In this document: in pieces, positions 34,506 to 44,285 of the stretch
Layout of the letters: each line of letters begins with the position of its first letter
Numbering within the stretch: position 1 is the stretch's first letter
DNA from: Citreicella sp. C3M06
GTDB taxonomy: Bacteria > Pseudomonadota > Alphaproteobacteria > Rhodobacterales > Rhodobacteraceae
Direction of reading: 5' to 3'
NCBI RefSeq assembly: GCF_018860705.1
Contig: NZ_JAHKQA010000041.1
Location: 124,001 to 188,000 of the forward strand
Length of the DNA: 64,000 nt
Made by a program: the position numbers and the translations under genes
Notes under the pieces: generated by a model
The model's database searches: none
The model's input: only the letters and a program-made list of their open reading frames with translations
Told to the model about the DNA's origin: nothing

Positions 34506-35006
34506 TCAGGCCCGCCCGTAGGCTTCAGCAATGGCGATCTTGATCGCCTCAGGGGCGGATTTGCCAGCCCAGCAGATCAGCTGGAACGCCGGGTAATAGC
34601 GTTCCGATGCTGTCACAGCCGTGCTGATCATCGTGTCGATCTGATCGGGGCTGGCGACCTGCCCGCCCGACAGCACGAGGCCGTAGCGGTAGACCATCAG
34701 CTTTGGCTCGGCCCAATAGCTGAATGCCCCGGCCCAGCATTGATCATTGGCAAGGTTCAGCCCTTCGTACAGAACCGGCATCGCCTGCTGCGGCGGTTCC
34801 ATTTCGAAAGAACAGATCATCCGCAGCGTCTCGTCAAAGGGCGACCATGCGAGGGTGATGGAATAGGTGCGCCACTGACCTTCGACCGCCATGGCGATCT
34901 GGTCTTCGGCCACGCGGTCGAAATCCCAGTCATGGTATTCGGCGAGGGTCTCGACGATGTCGATGGGATGAAGTTCATCACCCAGGTAGTCTTCGGACAG
35001 TGCCAT
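34506..35006 (-). CDS. YbjN-domain protein
   Basis: The 166-residue protein is a YbjN-type (T3SS-chaperone-like) fold: IDIVETLAEYHDWDFDRVAE, an acidic opening, then TYSITLAWSPFDETLRMICS. An ATG at 35006 with AGAGGTGG ten bases upstream was chosen over a longer frame. YbjN proteins are chaperone-like and linked to stress and motility in E. coli; a client is unknown here. Upstream lies a gene-free interval with DnaA-box-like repeats. Confidence 0.85.
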   Translation of the reverse strand: MALSEDYLGDELHPIDIVETLAEYHDWDFDRVAEDQIAMAVEGQWRTYSITLAWSPFDETLRMICSFEMEPPQQAMPVLYEGLNLANDQCWAGAFSYWAEPKLMVYRYGLVLSGGQVASPDQIDTMISTAVTASERYYPAFQLICWAGKSAPEAIKIAIAEAYGRA

Positions 35007-35146
35007 GCGCCACCTCTTTTGTTCTCTTGCAGCCATGGACGTGGCAGCGCCCCATGGCTTGCTTGCTGCTCTAGGGGCTGGGATTGGTTACCAACTCCTT
35101 ACCACATATCGTGCCTGTGTGGCCCTATTGCTGTAAAGCGAAATAT

Positions 35147-35217
35147 TTGTGGACAACGCAATAAGTTGTGGATGCCTCGTGATTCTACGCAAGAGCCGCC
35201 TGTGGATATGTGGAAAA
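35147..35217 (-). promoter_or_regulatory. Cluster of four DnaA-box-like sites
   Basis: Read on the minus strand, TTGTCCACA (35148-35156), GCATCCACA (35167-35175), ATATCCACA (35201-35209) and TTTTCCACA (35209-35217) each differ from the DnaA box TTATCCACA by one or two bases and share one orientation. They lie in the low-GC interval 35007-35244, which has no gene. Such a cluster occurs at replication origins and DnaA-titration or DnaA-regulated sites; whether this is an origin is undecided. Confidence 0.5.
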
Positions 35218-35244
35218 CATATAGGGAACAGGAGGTGAACGCAA

Positions 35245-35778
35245 CTAGGACAGAAAATCCTGACCGTAACAGACCGACAGCACCGCAGGCGCTGCAAGCT
35301 CGCTCACCACTTCGAAATGCTGCTCCATCAGGCGGGTGCCATCCGCCTCGAGCGACATCGACCAGTCGCCGGGGACCATCTCGTAGGGAAATTCGAAGGT
35401 GAAGAGGTTGAGGCTGCTGCCCTCGGTCAGCTCGGCCGCCCAGCTTTCGCGGGTGATGCCAGCCTCGCCCATCGGCGGGTGCTCGACCACCACGGTCACG
35501 GGCTGCCCCCCTACCCCCGGCGCGCCAGCGAACTTGACGCCAAAGCTGATGCCAGCCTTGGCGGGCACAACGCGCGTGGTCAGATCCATATCGCGGGTCT
35601 GGTCGATCAGGTTGATTTCGCCCATCAGGGTCTCGGGCGCGGGGCGGCTGCCGTTCGAGGTGACCTGACAGATTACCCCATAGTCGATCAACACCACGGG
35701 ATCATTGGCATAAGAGCCGGCCGGGGCGGCCAATGCGGGCGCGGCAACAAACATGAGCAAACAAGCACGGGCGAACAT
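35245..35778 (-). CDS. Secreted DUF3859-like protein
   Basis: The 177-residue product has a signal peptide (MFARACLLMFVAAPALAAPA) and a beta-rich mature part. The pattern KAGISFGVKFAGAPG ... VVVEHPPM ... FEFPYEMVPGDWSMSL recalls DUF3859, which is of unknown function. The ATG at 35778 follows GGAGGTG, better placed than a GTG six bases upstream. It lies downstream of pckA, separated by that gene's terminator. Confidence 0.62.
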   Translation of the reverse strand: MFARACLLMFVAAPALAAPAGSYANDPVVLIDYGVICQVTSNGSRPAPETLMGEINLIDQTRDMDLTTRVVPAKAGISFGVKFAGAPGVGGQPVTVVVEHPPMGEAGITRESWAAELTEGSSLNLFTFEFPYEMVPGDWSMSLEADGTRLMEQHFEVVSELAAPAVLSVCYGQDFLS

Positions 35779-35835
35779 GGGCACCTCCGGGGCACGGGCT
35801 ACGCTGCAGCCTTAGCGCACCCGGGCCAAAAAGGA

Positions 35836-35864
35836 AAACGCCCGCCTTGTCGGGCGGGCGTTTC
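35836..35864 (-). terminator. Intrinsic terminator of pckA
   Basis: A stem of AACGCCCGCC with CGGGCGGGCGTT around a TTGT/ACAA loop, followed on the minus strand by TTTTCCTTTTT, lies between the pckA stop and the DUF3859-like start. Confidence 0.85.
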
Positions 35865-35888
35865 CGATCGTTTTCAAGCCGGGGAGGT

Positions 35889-37487
35889 TCAGCCGATTGC
35901 GGCGGCCTTCACGTCTTCGTCGATGTAGGGCACGTATTGCTCGAAGTTGTCAGCGAACATCTTCACCAGCTTCGCGGCCTGCGCATCGAAGGCACCCTTG
36001 TCGGACCAGGTGCGGCGCGGATCGAGCAGCAGCTCGGGCACGCCTTCCACGTCGACCGGCACTTCGAAGCCAAAGTTCGGGTCCTTGCGGAACTCTGCCT
36101 TCGACAGCGAGCCGTTCAGCGCCGAATGCAGCAGCGCACGGGTGGCCTTGATCGGCATGCGGTGGCCGGTGCCATAGGCGCCGCCGGTCCAGCCGGTGTT
36201 CACCAGCCAGCAGGTCGCGCCATGCTTGGCGATCTTGTCGCGCAGCAGGTTGCCATAGACCTCGGGGCGCAGCGGCATGAAGGGAGCGCCGAAGCAGGTC
36301 GAGAAGGTCGGCTGAGGCTCGGTGACGCCGCGCTCGGTGCCCGCCACCTTGGAGGTGAAGCCCGACAGGAAGTGGTACATCGCCTGCGCCGGGGTCAGCC
36401 GCGCGATGGGCGGCAGCACGCCGAAGGCATCGCAGGTCAGCATGATGATGTTCTTGGGATGCCCGCCAAGTGCCGTAGCGGACGCGTTGGAGATATACTC
36501 CAGCGGATAGGCGCAGCGCATGTTGGCCGTCAGGCTGTCGTCCTCGAAATCGAGCTCGAAGGTCTCCGGATCGAAGATCATGTTCTCGATCACGGTGCCG
36601 AATTTCGACGTGGTGGCATAGATTTCCGGCTCGGCCTTGGGCGACAGGCTGATGGTCTTGGCATAGCAGCCGCCTTCGAAATTGAAGGTGCCGCGATCCG
36701 ACCAGCCATGTTCGTCATCGCCGATCAGCACGCGCTCGGGATCGGCCGACAGAGTGGTCTTGCCAGTGCCCGACAGGCCAAAGAACACGGCAGTGTCGAC
36801 CGGGTTGTTGGGCGCGTGGTTGGCCGAGCAATGCATCGCCATGATGCCCTTGAGCGGCAGGATGTAATTCAGCAGCGTGAACACGGATTTCTTGTTCTCG
36901 CCAGCGTATTCGGTGCCGCCGATCAGAACCATCTTCTTGTCGAGGTTCAGCGCGATCACCGTATCGGTGCGGCAATTGTGCTTTTCGGGATCCGCCTTGA
37001 ACGTCGGGCAGTTGACGATGGTGTATTCGGCAAGGAAATCATCCAGCGCGTCCCGGTCGGGGCGGCGCAGCATGTGGCGGATGAACAGCCCGTGCCATGC
37101 CAGTTCGGTCACCATGCGGACCTTGATCGAATAGGCCGGATCGGCGCCGCCGACCAGATCCTGAACGTAGTAGTCCTTGCCCTTCATGTGCTCGAGCATA
37201 TCGGCGTACAGGTTGTCGAACCCCTCTTCCGACATTTCCCGATTGTTTTCCCACCAGATGTTGTCGACCGTCGACGGGCTTTTGACCACGTGTTTGTCCT
37301 GCGGCGACCGGCCGGTGTACTTGCCGGTGGTGACGTAGAACGCGCCGCCCTTGCCGAGAGTCCCCTCGCCCTTCTTGAGGGCGGCCTCGATCAGCGCCGG
37401 CTCGGTAAGGTTGTAGTAGACATTGCCCAGCCCTTCGATCCCTTGATCTTCCAGCCGGAATGCCGGGTTCACCCGTCCAAATGTCAT
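35889..37487 (-). CDS. pckA: Phosphoenolpyruvate carboxykinase (ATP)
   Basis: The 532-residue ATP-type PEPCK has the P-loop [11 protein letters not shown], the kinase-2 segment LIGDDEHGW and substrate-binding [12 protein letters not shown]. It converts oxaloacetate to PEP, the entry to gluconeogenesis. The ATG at 37487 follows AGGAG. It is divergent from chvI, an arrangement conserved in alphaproteobacteria, where ChvI influences carbon metabolism. Confidence 0.97.
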   Translation of the reverse strand: MTFGRVNPAFRLEDQGIEGLGNVYYNLTEPALIEAALKKGEGTLGKGGAFYVTTGKYTGRSPQDKHVVKSPSTVDNIWWENNREMSEEGFDNLYADMLEHMKGKDYYVQDLVGGADPAYSIKVRMVTELAWHGLFIRHMLRRPDRDALDDFLAEYTIVNCPTFKADPEKHNCRTDTVIALNLDKKMVLIGGTEYAGENKKSVFTLLNYILPLKGIMAMHCSANHAPNNPVDTAVFFGLSGTGKTTLSADPERVLIGDDEHGWSDRGTFNFEGGCYAKTISLSPKAEPEIYATTSKFGTVIENMIFDPETFELDFEDDSLTANMRCAYPLEYISNASATALGGHPKNIIMLTCDAFGVLPPIARLTPAQAMYHFLSGFTSKVAGTERGVTEPQPTFSTCFGAPFMPLRPEVYGNLLRDKIAKHGATCWLVNTGWTGGAYGTGHRMPIKATRALLHSALNGSLSKAEFRKDPNFGFEVPVDVEGVPELLLDPRRTWSDKGAFDAQAAKLVKMFADNFEQYVPYIDEDVKAAAIG

Positions 37488-37840
37488 CTGCCAAGCTCCT
37501 GTAGCTGCGGCGAGCGCCGCAGTCTGTTGTTCAGAACGGCAATGAGCCACCGTCCACCAGCGGCCTCCACCACCGGCCAGACCGCTTTAGCACGCTGAAA
37601 ACGGCAGGGAATAGGACACAGGTCAAAGTTAGCGCAATCAAGTTTCGTTTAGCGTTAGCAATTTCGCGCCTTCGCTACCAGAGACAGCCGCTCTGAGACA
37701 TTTTAGTCATTTATTGGGGAATTTCGGCTGAGATACAGACCGACCCCTGCCTGATTCGCTGTTAAATATTGTCGAAGGCCCGCAAGCACCGCATAGTGCG
37801 AGAAAAATCAGGCGTGATGAGCAGTTAAAGGAAGTAGCCA
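37488..37840. promoter_or_regulatory. pckA-chvI divergent promoter region with repeats
   Basis: This 353-bp gene-free interval is less GC-rich than the genes. Around 37628-37666 two related copies of GTTAGC(GC)AAT...TTTCG appear, possible binding sites for a regulator such as ChvI or a gluconeogenic repressor. AAAGGAAG precedes the chvI ATG. I could not place the promoters with confidence. Confidence 0.45.
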
Positions 37841-38542
37841 ATGTCAAAAATTGCGCTCGTGGACGATGACAGGAATATCCTGACATCCGTGTCGATGACT
37901 CTGGAAGCCGAGGGATTCGAAGTCGAAACCTACAATGACGGGCAGGCCGCGCTCGACGCATTCAGCAAGCAGATGCCGGACATGGCGGTCTTCGACATCA
38001 AGATGCCCCGCATGGATGGCATGGACCTGCTTCAGCGGGTGCGACAGAAATCCAAGATGCCGGTGATCTTCCTGACCTCGAAGGATGACGAGATCGACGA
38101 GGTGCTCGGCCTGCGCATGGGCGCGGATGATTACGTCAAGAAACCGTTCAGCCAGCGGCTTCTGGTCGAACGCATTCGTGCGCTGCTGCGCCGTCAGGAA
38201 GCGGTGGCCGGTGACGTCGTGGGCGACACCGAGGAGACCAAGCTGATGACACGCGGCTCGCTGACCATGGATCCGCTGCGCCATGCGGTCAGTTGGAAAG
38301 GCGGCGACGTGTCGCTGACCGTGACGGAATTCCTGCTGCTTCAGGCGCTGGCGCAGCGCCCCGGCTTCGTGAAATCCCGCGATCAGCTGATGGACGTAGC
38401 CTATGACGATCAGGTCTATGTCGACGACCGCACCATCGACAGCCACATCAAGCGCCTGCGCAAGAAGATGCGCACCGTGGATGCCGAGTTTTCCGCAATC
38501 GAAACCCTTTACGGAATCGGTTACCGCTACAACGAAGAGTGA
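37841..38542 (+). CDS. chvI: Response regulator ChvI
   Basis: The 233-residue OmpR/PhoB regulator has acidic-pocket DDD at 8-10, phosphoacceptor D52, FLTSKDD and DDYVKKPF switch residues, and a winged-helix DNA-binding domain ([37 protein letters not shown]). With ChvG it controls envelope, acid-stress and carbon genes in alphaproteobacteria. The histidine kinase gene follows after three bases. Confidence 0.95.
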   Translation: MSKIALVDDDRNILTSVSMTLEAEGFEVETYNDGQAALDAFSKQMPDMAVFDIKMPRMDGMDLLQRVRQKSKMPVIFLTSKDDEIDEVLGLRMGADDYVKKPFSQRLLVERIRALLRRQEAVAGDVVGDTEETKLMTRGSLTMDPLRHAVSWKGGDVSLTVTEFLLLQALAQRPGFVKSRDQLMDVAYDDQVYVDDRTIDSHIKRLRKKMRTVDAEFSAIETLYGIGYRYNEE

Positions 38543-38545
38543 GGC

Positions 38546-40279
38546 ATGGCGCTGGCCGAAGGAATATTGATGCGCGACGAAGGCTCGGGCGATCGGACTG
38601 ACGCAGATGTGGTGCTGGGGGATGACTGGGTTGTCCCCGACAACACCATCGAAAAGGAACTTCGCGCCAGCCGTGCGCGCAGAAGTCTGTTTTCGCTCAA
38701 CCGTTCGCCGCTGACCCGCAAGATCATCACGTTCAACCTGATCGCGCTGAACGTGCTGGTGGCCGGGATTCTCTGGCTGAACTCGTCACGCGATACGCTG
38801 GTCCTGCAACGTGGCAATGCGCTTGGCTCCGAGGTCGAGCTGATCGCCGACGTCATCGAAACCCGGCTGCCGGACGGAGCGCCGCTATCGATCGGCACCG
38901 CTCCCGAGGTCGACGTGCCCGGCATTCTCGCCGGGCTCGACCTGCGCCGGGGGGTCGATCTGCTCGTCTTCGACGCTGGCAACTTCCTTGTCGGCGAAAC
39001 CATCGGCACCCTGCCCGAGCTGATGCCATCGGACCCGCGCGGCGATAATCGCCCGACGCTGATTTCGGATTTCCTCGATACGGTCTGGCGCGGCATCGCG
39101 GGCATGTTCGCCTATTTCGAGGATGCGCCGAATCTTGCCACCGAGGACAAGCTGCGGCGGATGATTGAAAGCGGCGATCTGACGCTGACACGGGTTCTTC
39201 CGGGCAAGGATGCCACCGGCAAGACGCTATTCACCGCCTTCTCGCCGATCCGGCAGGGCGATGCCATCGTTGGCACCGTGGCGCTGGTCTCGACCGCGGC
39301 CGAAATCGACGCCACCGTCAGCGCCGAACGCGAGCGGGTGCTTCAGATGTTCGTCATCGCCACGCTGGTGTCGATCGGGCTGAGCCTTGTGCTCGCCTCG
39401 ACCATTGCCAACCCGATCTCCGATCTGGCCGATGCCGCCGAAATCGGGCGCGAGCGCAACCACAAGGGCAAGGGGGGCACTTCGCGCCGCATCCGCATTC
39501 CCGACCTGACCGCCCGCCCCGACGAAATCGGCCGCCTGTCCGGTTCGCTGCGCGGCATGGTCTCGGCGCTCTATGACCGCATCGACAGCAACGAGCAGTT
39601 CGCCGCTGATGTTGCACATGAAATCAAGAACCCGCTGGCAAGCCTGCGCTCTGCCATCGGCAGCCTGCGCATCGTCAAGAAAGACGAACATCGTGCCAAG
39701 CTGCTGGACGTCATCGAACATGACGTGCGTCGCCTCGACCGGCTGGTCAGCGACATTTCCAATGCTTCGCGGCTGGATTCCGAACTGGTCAAGGAAGAAG
39801 AGCAGGAATTCAACCTGCTGGAGATGCTCGGAAATCTCGCCCAGTTTCTGGGTGAAGATGCGCGCCGCAAAGGGGTGGAATTCATCACCGACCTGCCTCC
39901 CCGTCCGATCATGATCAACGGGCTTGAACCCCGGTTGGCGCAGGTGTTCGTCAACCTGATCAGCAACGCCGTCAGCTTTTGCGAAGATGGCGACGCCATC
40001 CGCGTCTGGGCCAGACGCCGCGACAATCGCGTGCTTGTGGTGGTCGAGGATACCGGCCCCGGCATCCCCGAAGAGGCGCTGCAAAAGATCTTCAAACGCT
40101 TTTACTCGCAACGCCCCGAGAACGATTTTGGCAACAACTCGGGTCTTGGCCTTGCGATTTCCAAGCAGATCGTCGAGGCGCATGGCGGCGTGATCTGGGC
40201 CGAAAACATCCGCCCCACCGAGGCCGACGTCACCTCTGAACCGCTTGGCGCGCGCTTCGTCGTGGGCCTCCCGATCTAG
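38546..40279 (+). CDS. chvG: Sensor histidine kinase ChvG
   Basis: The 577-residue kinase has a membrane helix near 50-76 (IITFNLIALNVLVAGILWL), a periplasmic sensor to about 265, a second helix (VLQMFVIATLVSIGLSLVLA), a HAMP region, the H-box FAADVAHEIKNPLASLRSA, and ATPase boxes NLISNAVSF, DTGPGIPEE and NSGLGLAI. It signals to ChvI. A second in-frame ATG eight codons on is an alternative start. hprK begins four bases after its stop. Confidence 0.95.
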   Translation: MALAEGILMRDEGSGDRTDADVVLGDDWVVPDNTIEKELRASRARRSLFSLNRSPLTRKIITFNLIALNVLVAGILWLNSSRDTLVLQRGNALGSEVELIADVIETRLPDGAPLSIGTAPEVDVPGILAGLDLRRGVDLLVFDAGNFLVGETIGTLPELMPSDPRGDNRPTLISDFLDTVWRGIAGMFAYFEDAPNLATEDKLRRMIESGDLTLTRVLPGKDATGKTLFTAFSPIRQGDAIVGTVALVSTAAEIDATVSAERERVLQMFVIATLVSIGLSLVLASTIANPISDLADAAEIGRERNHKGKGGTSRRIRIPDLTARPDEIGRLSGSLRGMVSALYDRIDSNEQFAADVAHEIKNPLASLRSAIGSLRIVKKDEHRAKLLDVIEHDVRRLDRLVSDISNASRLDSELVKEEEQEFNLLEMLGNLAQFLGEDARRKGVEFITDLPPRPIMINGLEPRLAQVFVNLISNAVSFCEDGDAIRVWARRRDNRVLVVVEDTGPGIPEEALQKIFKRFYSQRPENDFGNNSGLGLAISKQIVEAHGGVIWAENIRPTEADVTSEPLGARFVVGLPI

Positions 40280-40282
40280 GGC

Positions 40283-41641
40283 ATGATCCCCGAAGGTGCC
40301 TCTGTGATCCATGCCACCGCCGTCGCGGTGGACGGGATGGGGCTGCTGATCCGCGGCGCATCCGGGCGTGGAAAATCCGGCCTTGCCTTGGAATTGCTGG
40401 CGCGCGGCGCGGTGCTGGTGGCGGATGATCAGGTGATTGTCACGCCTGAGGGCGAGGCGCTCTGGCTGTCCTGCCCCGAGGCGCTGAACGGGCTGATCGA
40501 GGCGCGCGGGCTGGGGCTGCTTGGCGCTGCAATGGCCGGGCGGGTGCGGCTGGCGGCGGTTCTCGATCTGGATGAAACCGAAACTGCACGCTTGCCGCAC
40601 CGCCGCGAAATCATGCTGCACGGGCGCAGAATCCCCTTGCTAAGCCGCGCGCTCACCCCCACTTTCCCGGCAGCGCTCATACAGTATCTCCGCGGCGGAC
40701 GAAGGGAAGACCTCTTGCAGACGGACCAACAGGCGCGGACCCAGAGAGTGGTCCTTGTCACCGGCCCGTCAGGCGCCGGACGGTCCACCGCGATCAACGC
40801 GCTAGAGGATTTCGGCTTCGAGGCGATCGACAATATCCCGCTCAGCCTGATTCCGCGGCTGCTTGAGGGCGGCGCGCTGTCGCGCCCTGTCGCGCTGGGG
40901 GTCGATATTCGCAACCGGGAATTCTCGGTGCTGCGCCTGCTCGACCTCTATCGCGCGCTTGGGCAGGATCAGCGGATCTCGGTACAGTTGCTTTATCTCG
41001 ATTGCCTGCCCGACGTGCTGGCCCGGCGCTATTCCGAAACCCGCCGCCGCCACCCGATGTCGCCGGACGAAAGCTATACCGCGGGCATCGCGCGCGAAAT
41101 GTCCCTGCTGAACGAGGCGCGCAACGCCGCAGATATCCTGATCGACACCTCCGAACTGTCGCCGCATGATTTGCGCGCGCGGATGGAAAGCCTGTTCACC
41201 GACGATGCCGGGCAGCGCCTTGCGGTGTCAGTCCAGAGCTTTTCCTACAAGCGCGGCCTGCCGCAGGGGCTGGACTGGGCGTTCGACTGCCGCTTCCTCG
41301 ACAACCCGTATTGGGAGCCTGCGCTGCGCAGCCTGACCGGGCTCGACCCCGCCGTACAAGATCACGTCGGCCGCGACGCGCGCTTCGCGCCTTTCGTCGA
41401 CAAGCTGACCAGCCTCGCCTTGTTCGTGCTTCCGGCCTGCAAGGAAGAAGGCAAGGCGCATCTGGCTTTCGGGCTGGGCTGTACCGGCGGGCAGCATCGG
41501 TCTGTTACCGTCGCGGAAACCTTGGCACGCAGCCTTGCAGAGCACGGCTGGCAGGTGTCATGTAGACACCGCGAACTGGAGCGCAGGGGGCTGGCCGTGC
41601 CCGCCCCGACGCGAGAGGATCTCGGAGGACGGCAAGCGTGA
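40283..41641 (+). CDS. HPr kinase domain fused in frame to RapZ (HprK-RapZ)
   Basis: The 452-codon frame joins two proteins usually separate. Residues 1 to about 142 are a short alphaproteobacterial HprK with Walker A GASGRGKS. Residues from about 150 are RapZ/YvcJ with its own P-loop GPSGAGRS, the ETRRRHPM segment and the C-terminal GCTGGQHRSV block. There is no stop between them. Codon 145 is a TTG (40715) with AAGGGAAG upstream, giving a separate 308-residue RapZ; both a fusion and nested initiation are possible. HprK phosphorylates HPr on Ser; RapZ controls an sRNA or nucleotide signal. Confidence 0.85.
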   Translation: MIPEGASVIHATAVAVDGMGLLIRGASGRGKSGLALELLARGAVLVADDQVIVTPEGEALWLSCPEALNGLIEARGLGLLGAAMAGRVRLAAVLDLDETETARLPHRREIMLHGRRIPLLSRALTPTFPAALIQYLRGGRREDLLQTDQQARTQRVVLVTGPSGAGRSTAINALEDFGFEAIDNIPLSLIPRLLEGGALSRPVALGVDIRNREFSVLRLLDLYRALGQDQRISVQLLYLDCLPDVLARRYSETRRRHPMSPDESYTAGIAREMSLLNEARNAADILIDTSELSPHDLRARMESLFTDDAGQRLAVSVQSFSYKRGLPQGLDWAFDCRFLDNPYWEPALRSLTGLDPAVQDHVGRDARFAPFVDKLTSLALFVLPACKEEGKAHLAFGLGCTGGQHRSVTVAETLARSLAEHGWQVSCRHRELERRGLAVPAPTREDLGGRQA

Positions 41642-42036
41642 TCGGCATCGTGATCGTCGCCCATGGAGGGCTGGCGCGGGAATACCTTGCCGCGGTCGAG
41701 CATGTGGTCGGCACACAGCCCGGCGTGATCGCCGTGTCGATCGAAGCCGACCACGATCGCGCCCGCAAGCAGGCCGAGATCTGCACCGCCGCTGATGATG
41801 TCGACACTGGCGATGGCGTGGTGCTTGTCACCGATCTGTTCGGCGGCTCGCCCTCGAACCTGTCGCTGCTTGCCTCTCAGCAGGAAAACCGGCGGATCCT
41901 CTACGGCATGAACCTGCCGATGCTGATCAAGCTGGCGAAAAGCCGGCAAATGGATGTACCCGATGCGGTAAAGGGCGCGCTCGAAGCCGCCCGCAAGTAT
42001 ATTGACAGCGCGAACATCAAGCCTGATCCCCGGTGA
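41638..42036 (+). CDS. PTS EIIA component, mannose/fructose (ManX-like) type
   Basis: The 132-residue protein has the phosphoacceptor H9 in IGIVIVAHGGLAREYL and the DLFGGSPSNL motif. No membrane EIIC/EIID is nearby, so it probably serves signalling rather than sugar uptake, as in the PTS of alphaproteobacteria. Start is a GTG overlapping the RapZ stop (GTGA), with GGAGGA ten bases upstream. Confidence 0.9.
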   Translation: MIGIVIVAHGGLAREYLAAVEHVVGTQPGVIAVSIEADHDRARKQAEICTAADDVDTGDGVVLVTDLFGGSPSNLSLLASQQENRRILYGMNLPMLIKLAKSRQMDVPDAVKGALEAARKYIDSANIKPDPR

Positions 42037-42069
42037 ACCGGCCAGTCTGACGCGTGCAGGAAAGAGACC

Positions 42070-42348
42070 ATGACCGAAACGGTACAGCGTAAACTCAAGA
42101 TCGTGAACGAAAAGGGGCTGCACGCCCGTGCTTCGGCCAAGCTTGTCGAGGTGGTCGAAGGCTTTGATGCCCGCGCCGAGGTCTCGAAGGACGGGCTGAG
42201 CGCCGGCGGTGACAGCATCATGGGGCTTTTGATGTTGGCAGCCTCCAGGGGAACCTTTATTGAGATCGAAACGTCCGGCCCGGACGCAGAGGCGCTTGCG
42301 GATGCATTGGAAGCTCTTGTCGCGCACCGGTTCGGAGAGGACGACTGA
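42070..42348 (+). CDS. ptsH: HPr phosphocarrier protein
   Basis: The 92-residue HPr has H18 in NEKGLHARASAKL, phosphorylated by EI, and S49 in the GGDSIMGLLML motif, the site for the HprK encoded two genes upstream. It relays phosphate to the EIIA next door. EI is not in the window. Confidence 0.95.
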   Translation: MTETVQRKLKIVNEKGLHARASAKLVEVVEGFDARAEVSKDGLSAGGDSIMGLLMLAASRGTFIEIETSGPDAEALADALEALVAHRFGEDD

Positions 42349-42440
42349 GCGCCGATCAGGCGCCAGAGAACAGGTCACCCACGGATGGCTGCAAGACGGA
42401 AGACCAGGAAACTGGCCAAAATACGGGTCGAAGCAAGCGC

Positions 42441-43334
42441 ATGTTGGATAGTTCTCAGGCCTCGCTGTCTCGGCGCAGCATGACGCCTCCGGCCCAGGCG
42501 CCGTATGACAAGCGCAAGCTCAGCTACGCCAACACCTTCACCAATCCTTGGAAGGCAAACACCATCCGCGCGATGGAATGGGCAACGGGAAAGATCCCGC
42601 TGATCCAGCTGGTGCGCCGGGTCGAACGCGACGGTGTGCGCAGCGGTCAGGCCTTCTGGGCCCATGCGCTGGAGCATATGCGCATTCCGCTGCTGACCCC
42701 CGAGGCGCAGATCCGCAACATTCCGGCGACCGGTCCGGTGGTTGTTGTCGCAAACCACCCGCACGGGCTGGTCGATGGCATGATCCTCGCCGAGCTGATC
42801 GGGCGCGTGCGCACCGATTACCGCATCCTGACCCGCGCGCTGCTGACTGGCGTTCCCGAGATCGAGGAATTCATGATCCCGGTGCCCTTCCCTCACGAAG
42901 AGCACGCCCGCGAGCAGAGCCTCGAGATGCGGACCCGGGCGATGGATCATCTGAGGACCGGCGGCGTGATCGCCCTGTTCCCCTCCGGCACAGTGGCCTC
43001 GTCGCAGACCCTGTTCGGATCGGCTGTCGAAGCGACGTGGAACCCGTTCACCGCCAAGATGATCCAGCGGTCGGGGGCAACGGTGGTGCCGATCTATTTC
43101 CCCGGTCAGAACAGCCGAGCCTACCAGATCGCCAACCGGATTTCGCCGACGCTGCGGCAAGGCTTGCTGATCCACGAAGTCATGCACGCCTGCGGGCGCG
43201 CACAGAACCCGGTGGTCGGACAACCGATCTTTCCTGCCGAGCTGAAAGACTGGGCCGGTAAGCAGCGCGACTTCATCGGCTGGCTGCGCGAGCGCACCTT
43301 GTCGCTGGGCGAAAATTCACTCGGCCAGAGCTGA
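42441..43334 (+). CDS. Lysophospholipid acyltransferase, PlsC-like
   Basis: The 297-residue protein has the acyltransferase motif in unusual form, NHPHGLVD (canonical NHX4D), and FPSGTVASS in place of FPEGTRS. It would acylate lysophospholipids or a related acceptor. Two possible starts exist (42441 and 42480); the first is used. It follows ptsH by about 90 bases on the same strand. Altered motifs suggest a specialised acceptor. Confidence 0.78.
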   Translation: MLDSSQASLSRRSMTPPAQAPYDKRKLSYANTFTNPWKANTIRAMEWATGKIPLIQLVRRVERDGVRSGQAFWAHALEHMRIPLLTPEAQIRNIPATGPVVVVANHPHGLVDGMILAELIGRVRTDYRILTRALLTGVPEIEEFMIPVPFPHEEHAREQSLEMRTRAMDHLRTGGVIALFPSGTVASSQTLFGSAVEATWNPFTAKMIQRSGATVVPIYFPGQNSRAYQIANRISPTLRQGLLIHEVMHACGRAQNPVVGQPIFPAELKDWAGKQRDFIGWLRERTLSLGENSLGQS

Positions 43335-43409
43335 AAACAGGGTCTCGTCCGCCCTCAGGCAAAGGGTGTCAGGATCTGTCGCAGGACAAATCCTGCCCGT
43401 GCCGTGGGA

Positions 43410-44285
43410 TCAGCGGGTCGGCACCGGCTCGTCGCCGCGATAATCGTAAAAGCCGCGCTTGGTCTTGCGCCCGAGCCATCCCGCCTCGACGTATTTCGTC
43501 AAGAGCGGGCATGGGCGGTACTTGGTATCCGCCAGACCTTCATGCAGCACGTTCATGATCGCAAGACAGGTGTCGAGCCCGATGAAATCCGCCAGTTCCA
43601 GCGGCCCCATCGGGTGGTTTGCGCCCAGCTTCATCGCCATGTCGATGGATCGGACATTCCCGACGCCTTCATACAGCGTGTAGACCGCCTCGTTGATCAT
43701 CGGCACAAGGATGCGGTTGACGATGAAGGCCGGGAAATCCTCGGCGCTCGCGGCGGTCTTGCCAAGCCTTTCGACCACGGCCAGACAGGCCTTGTAGGTC
43801 TCTTGATCGGTGGCAATGCCCCGGATCAGTTCGACCAGCTGCATCAGCGGCACCGGATTCATGAAATGGAACCCGAGGAATTTCTCTGGCCGATCCGTGC
43901 GCGACGCCAGCCGGGTGATCGAGATCGACGAGGTGTTCGAGGTCAGGATCGTGTGCGGCTTCAGGTGCGGCGCAATGCTGTCGAAAATCTTCTGCTTGAC
44001 GCTTTCCTGTTCCGTCGCGGCCTCGATCACCAGATCGGTCGCACCAATCTCGGCCAGATCAAGCGTCGCGCGGATGCGCCCCATGGCGGCATCGCGCTCT
44101 TCGGCGGTGATCTTTTCGCGGCTCACCTGACGGTCCAGGTTCTTGCCGATCAGGGCGATCGCCTTGTCGAGCGCGTCCTGGCTGATATCCGACAGCCGCA
44201 CCTCGTACCCGGCCAGCGCCATCACATGGGCGATCCCATTGCCCATCTGCCCCGCGCCGATCACCCCGATCGTGTTGATTTCCAT
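43410..44285 (-). CDS. hbd: 3-hydroxybutyryl-CoA dehydrogenase
   Basis: The 291-residue NAD-dependent enzyme opens with IGVIGAGQMGNGIAHVMALA, has the catalytic His in FLGFHFMNPVPLMQLVELI, and ends with GWLGRKTKRGFYDY. It interconverts 3-hydroxybutyryl- and acetoacetyl-CoA, linking PHB and fatty-acid catabolism. The ATG at 44285 starts the conserved strand. Confidence 0.92.
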   Translation of the reverse strand: MEINTIGVIGAGQMGNGIAHVMALAGYEVRLSDISQDALDKAIALIGKNLDRQVSREKITAEERDAAMGRIRATLDLAEIGATDLVIEAATEQESVKQKIFDSIAPHLKPHTILTSNTSSISITRLASRTDRPEKFLGFHFMNPVPLMQLVELIRGIATDQETYKACLAVVERLGKTAASAEDFPAFIVNRILVPMINEAVYTLYEGVGNVRSIDMAMKLGANHPMGPLELADFIGLDTCLAIMNVLHEGLADTKYRPCPLLTKYVEAGWLGRKTKRGFYDYRGDEPVPTR

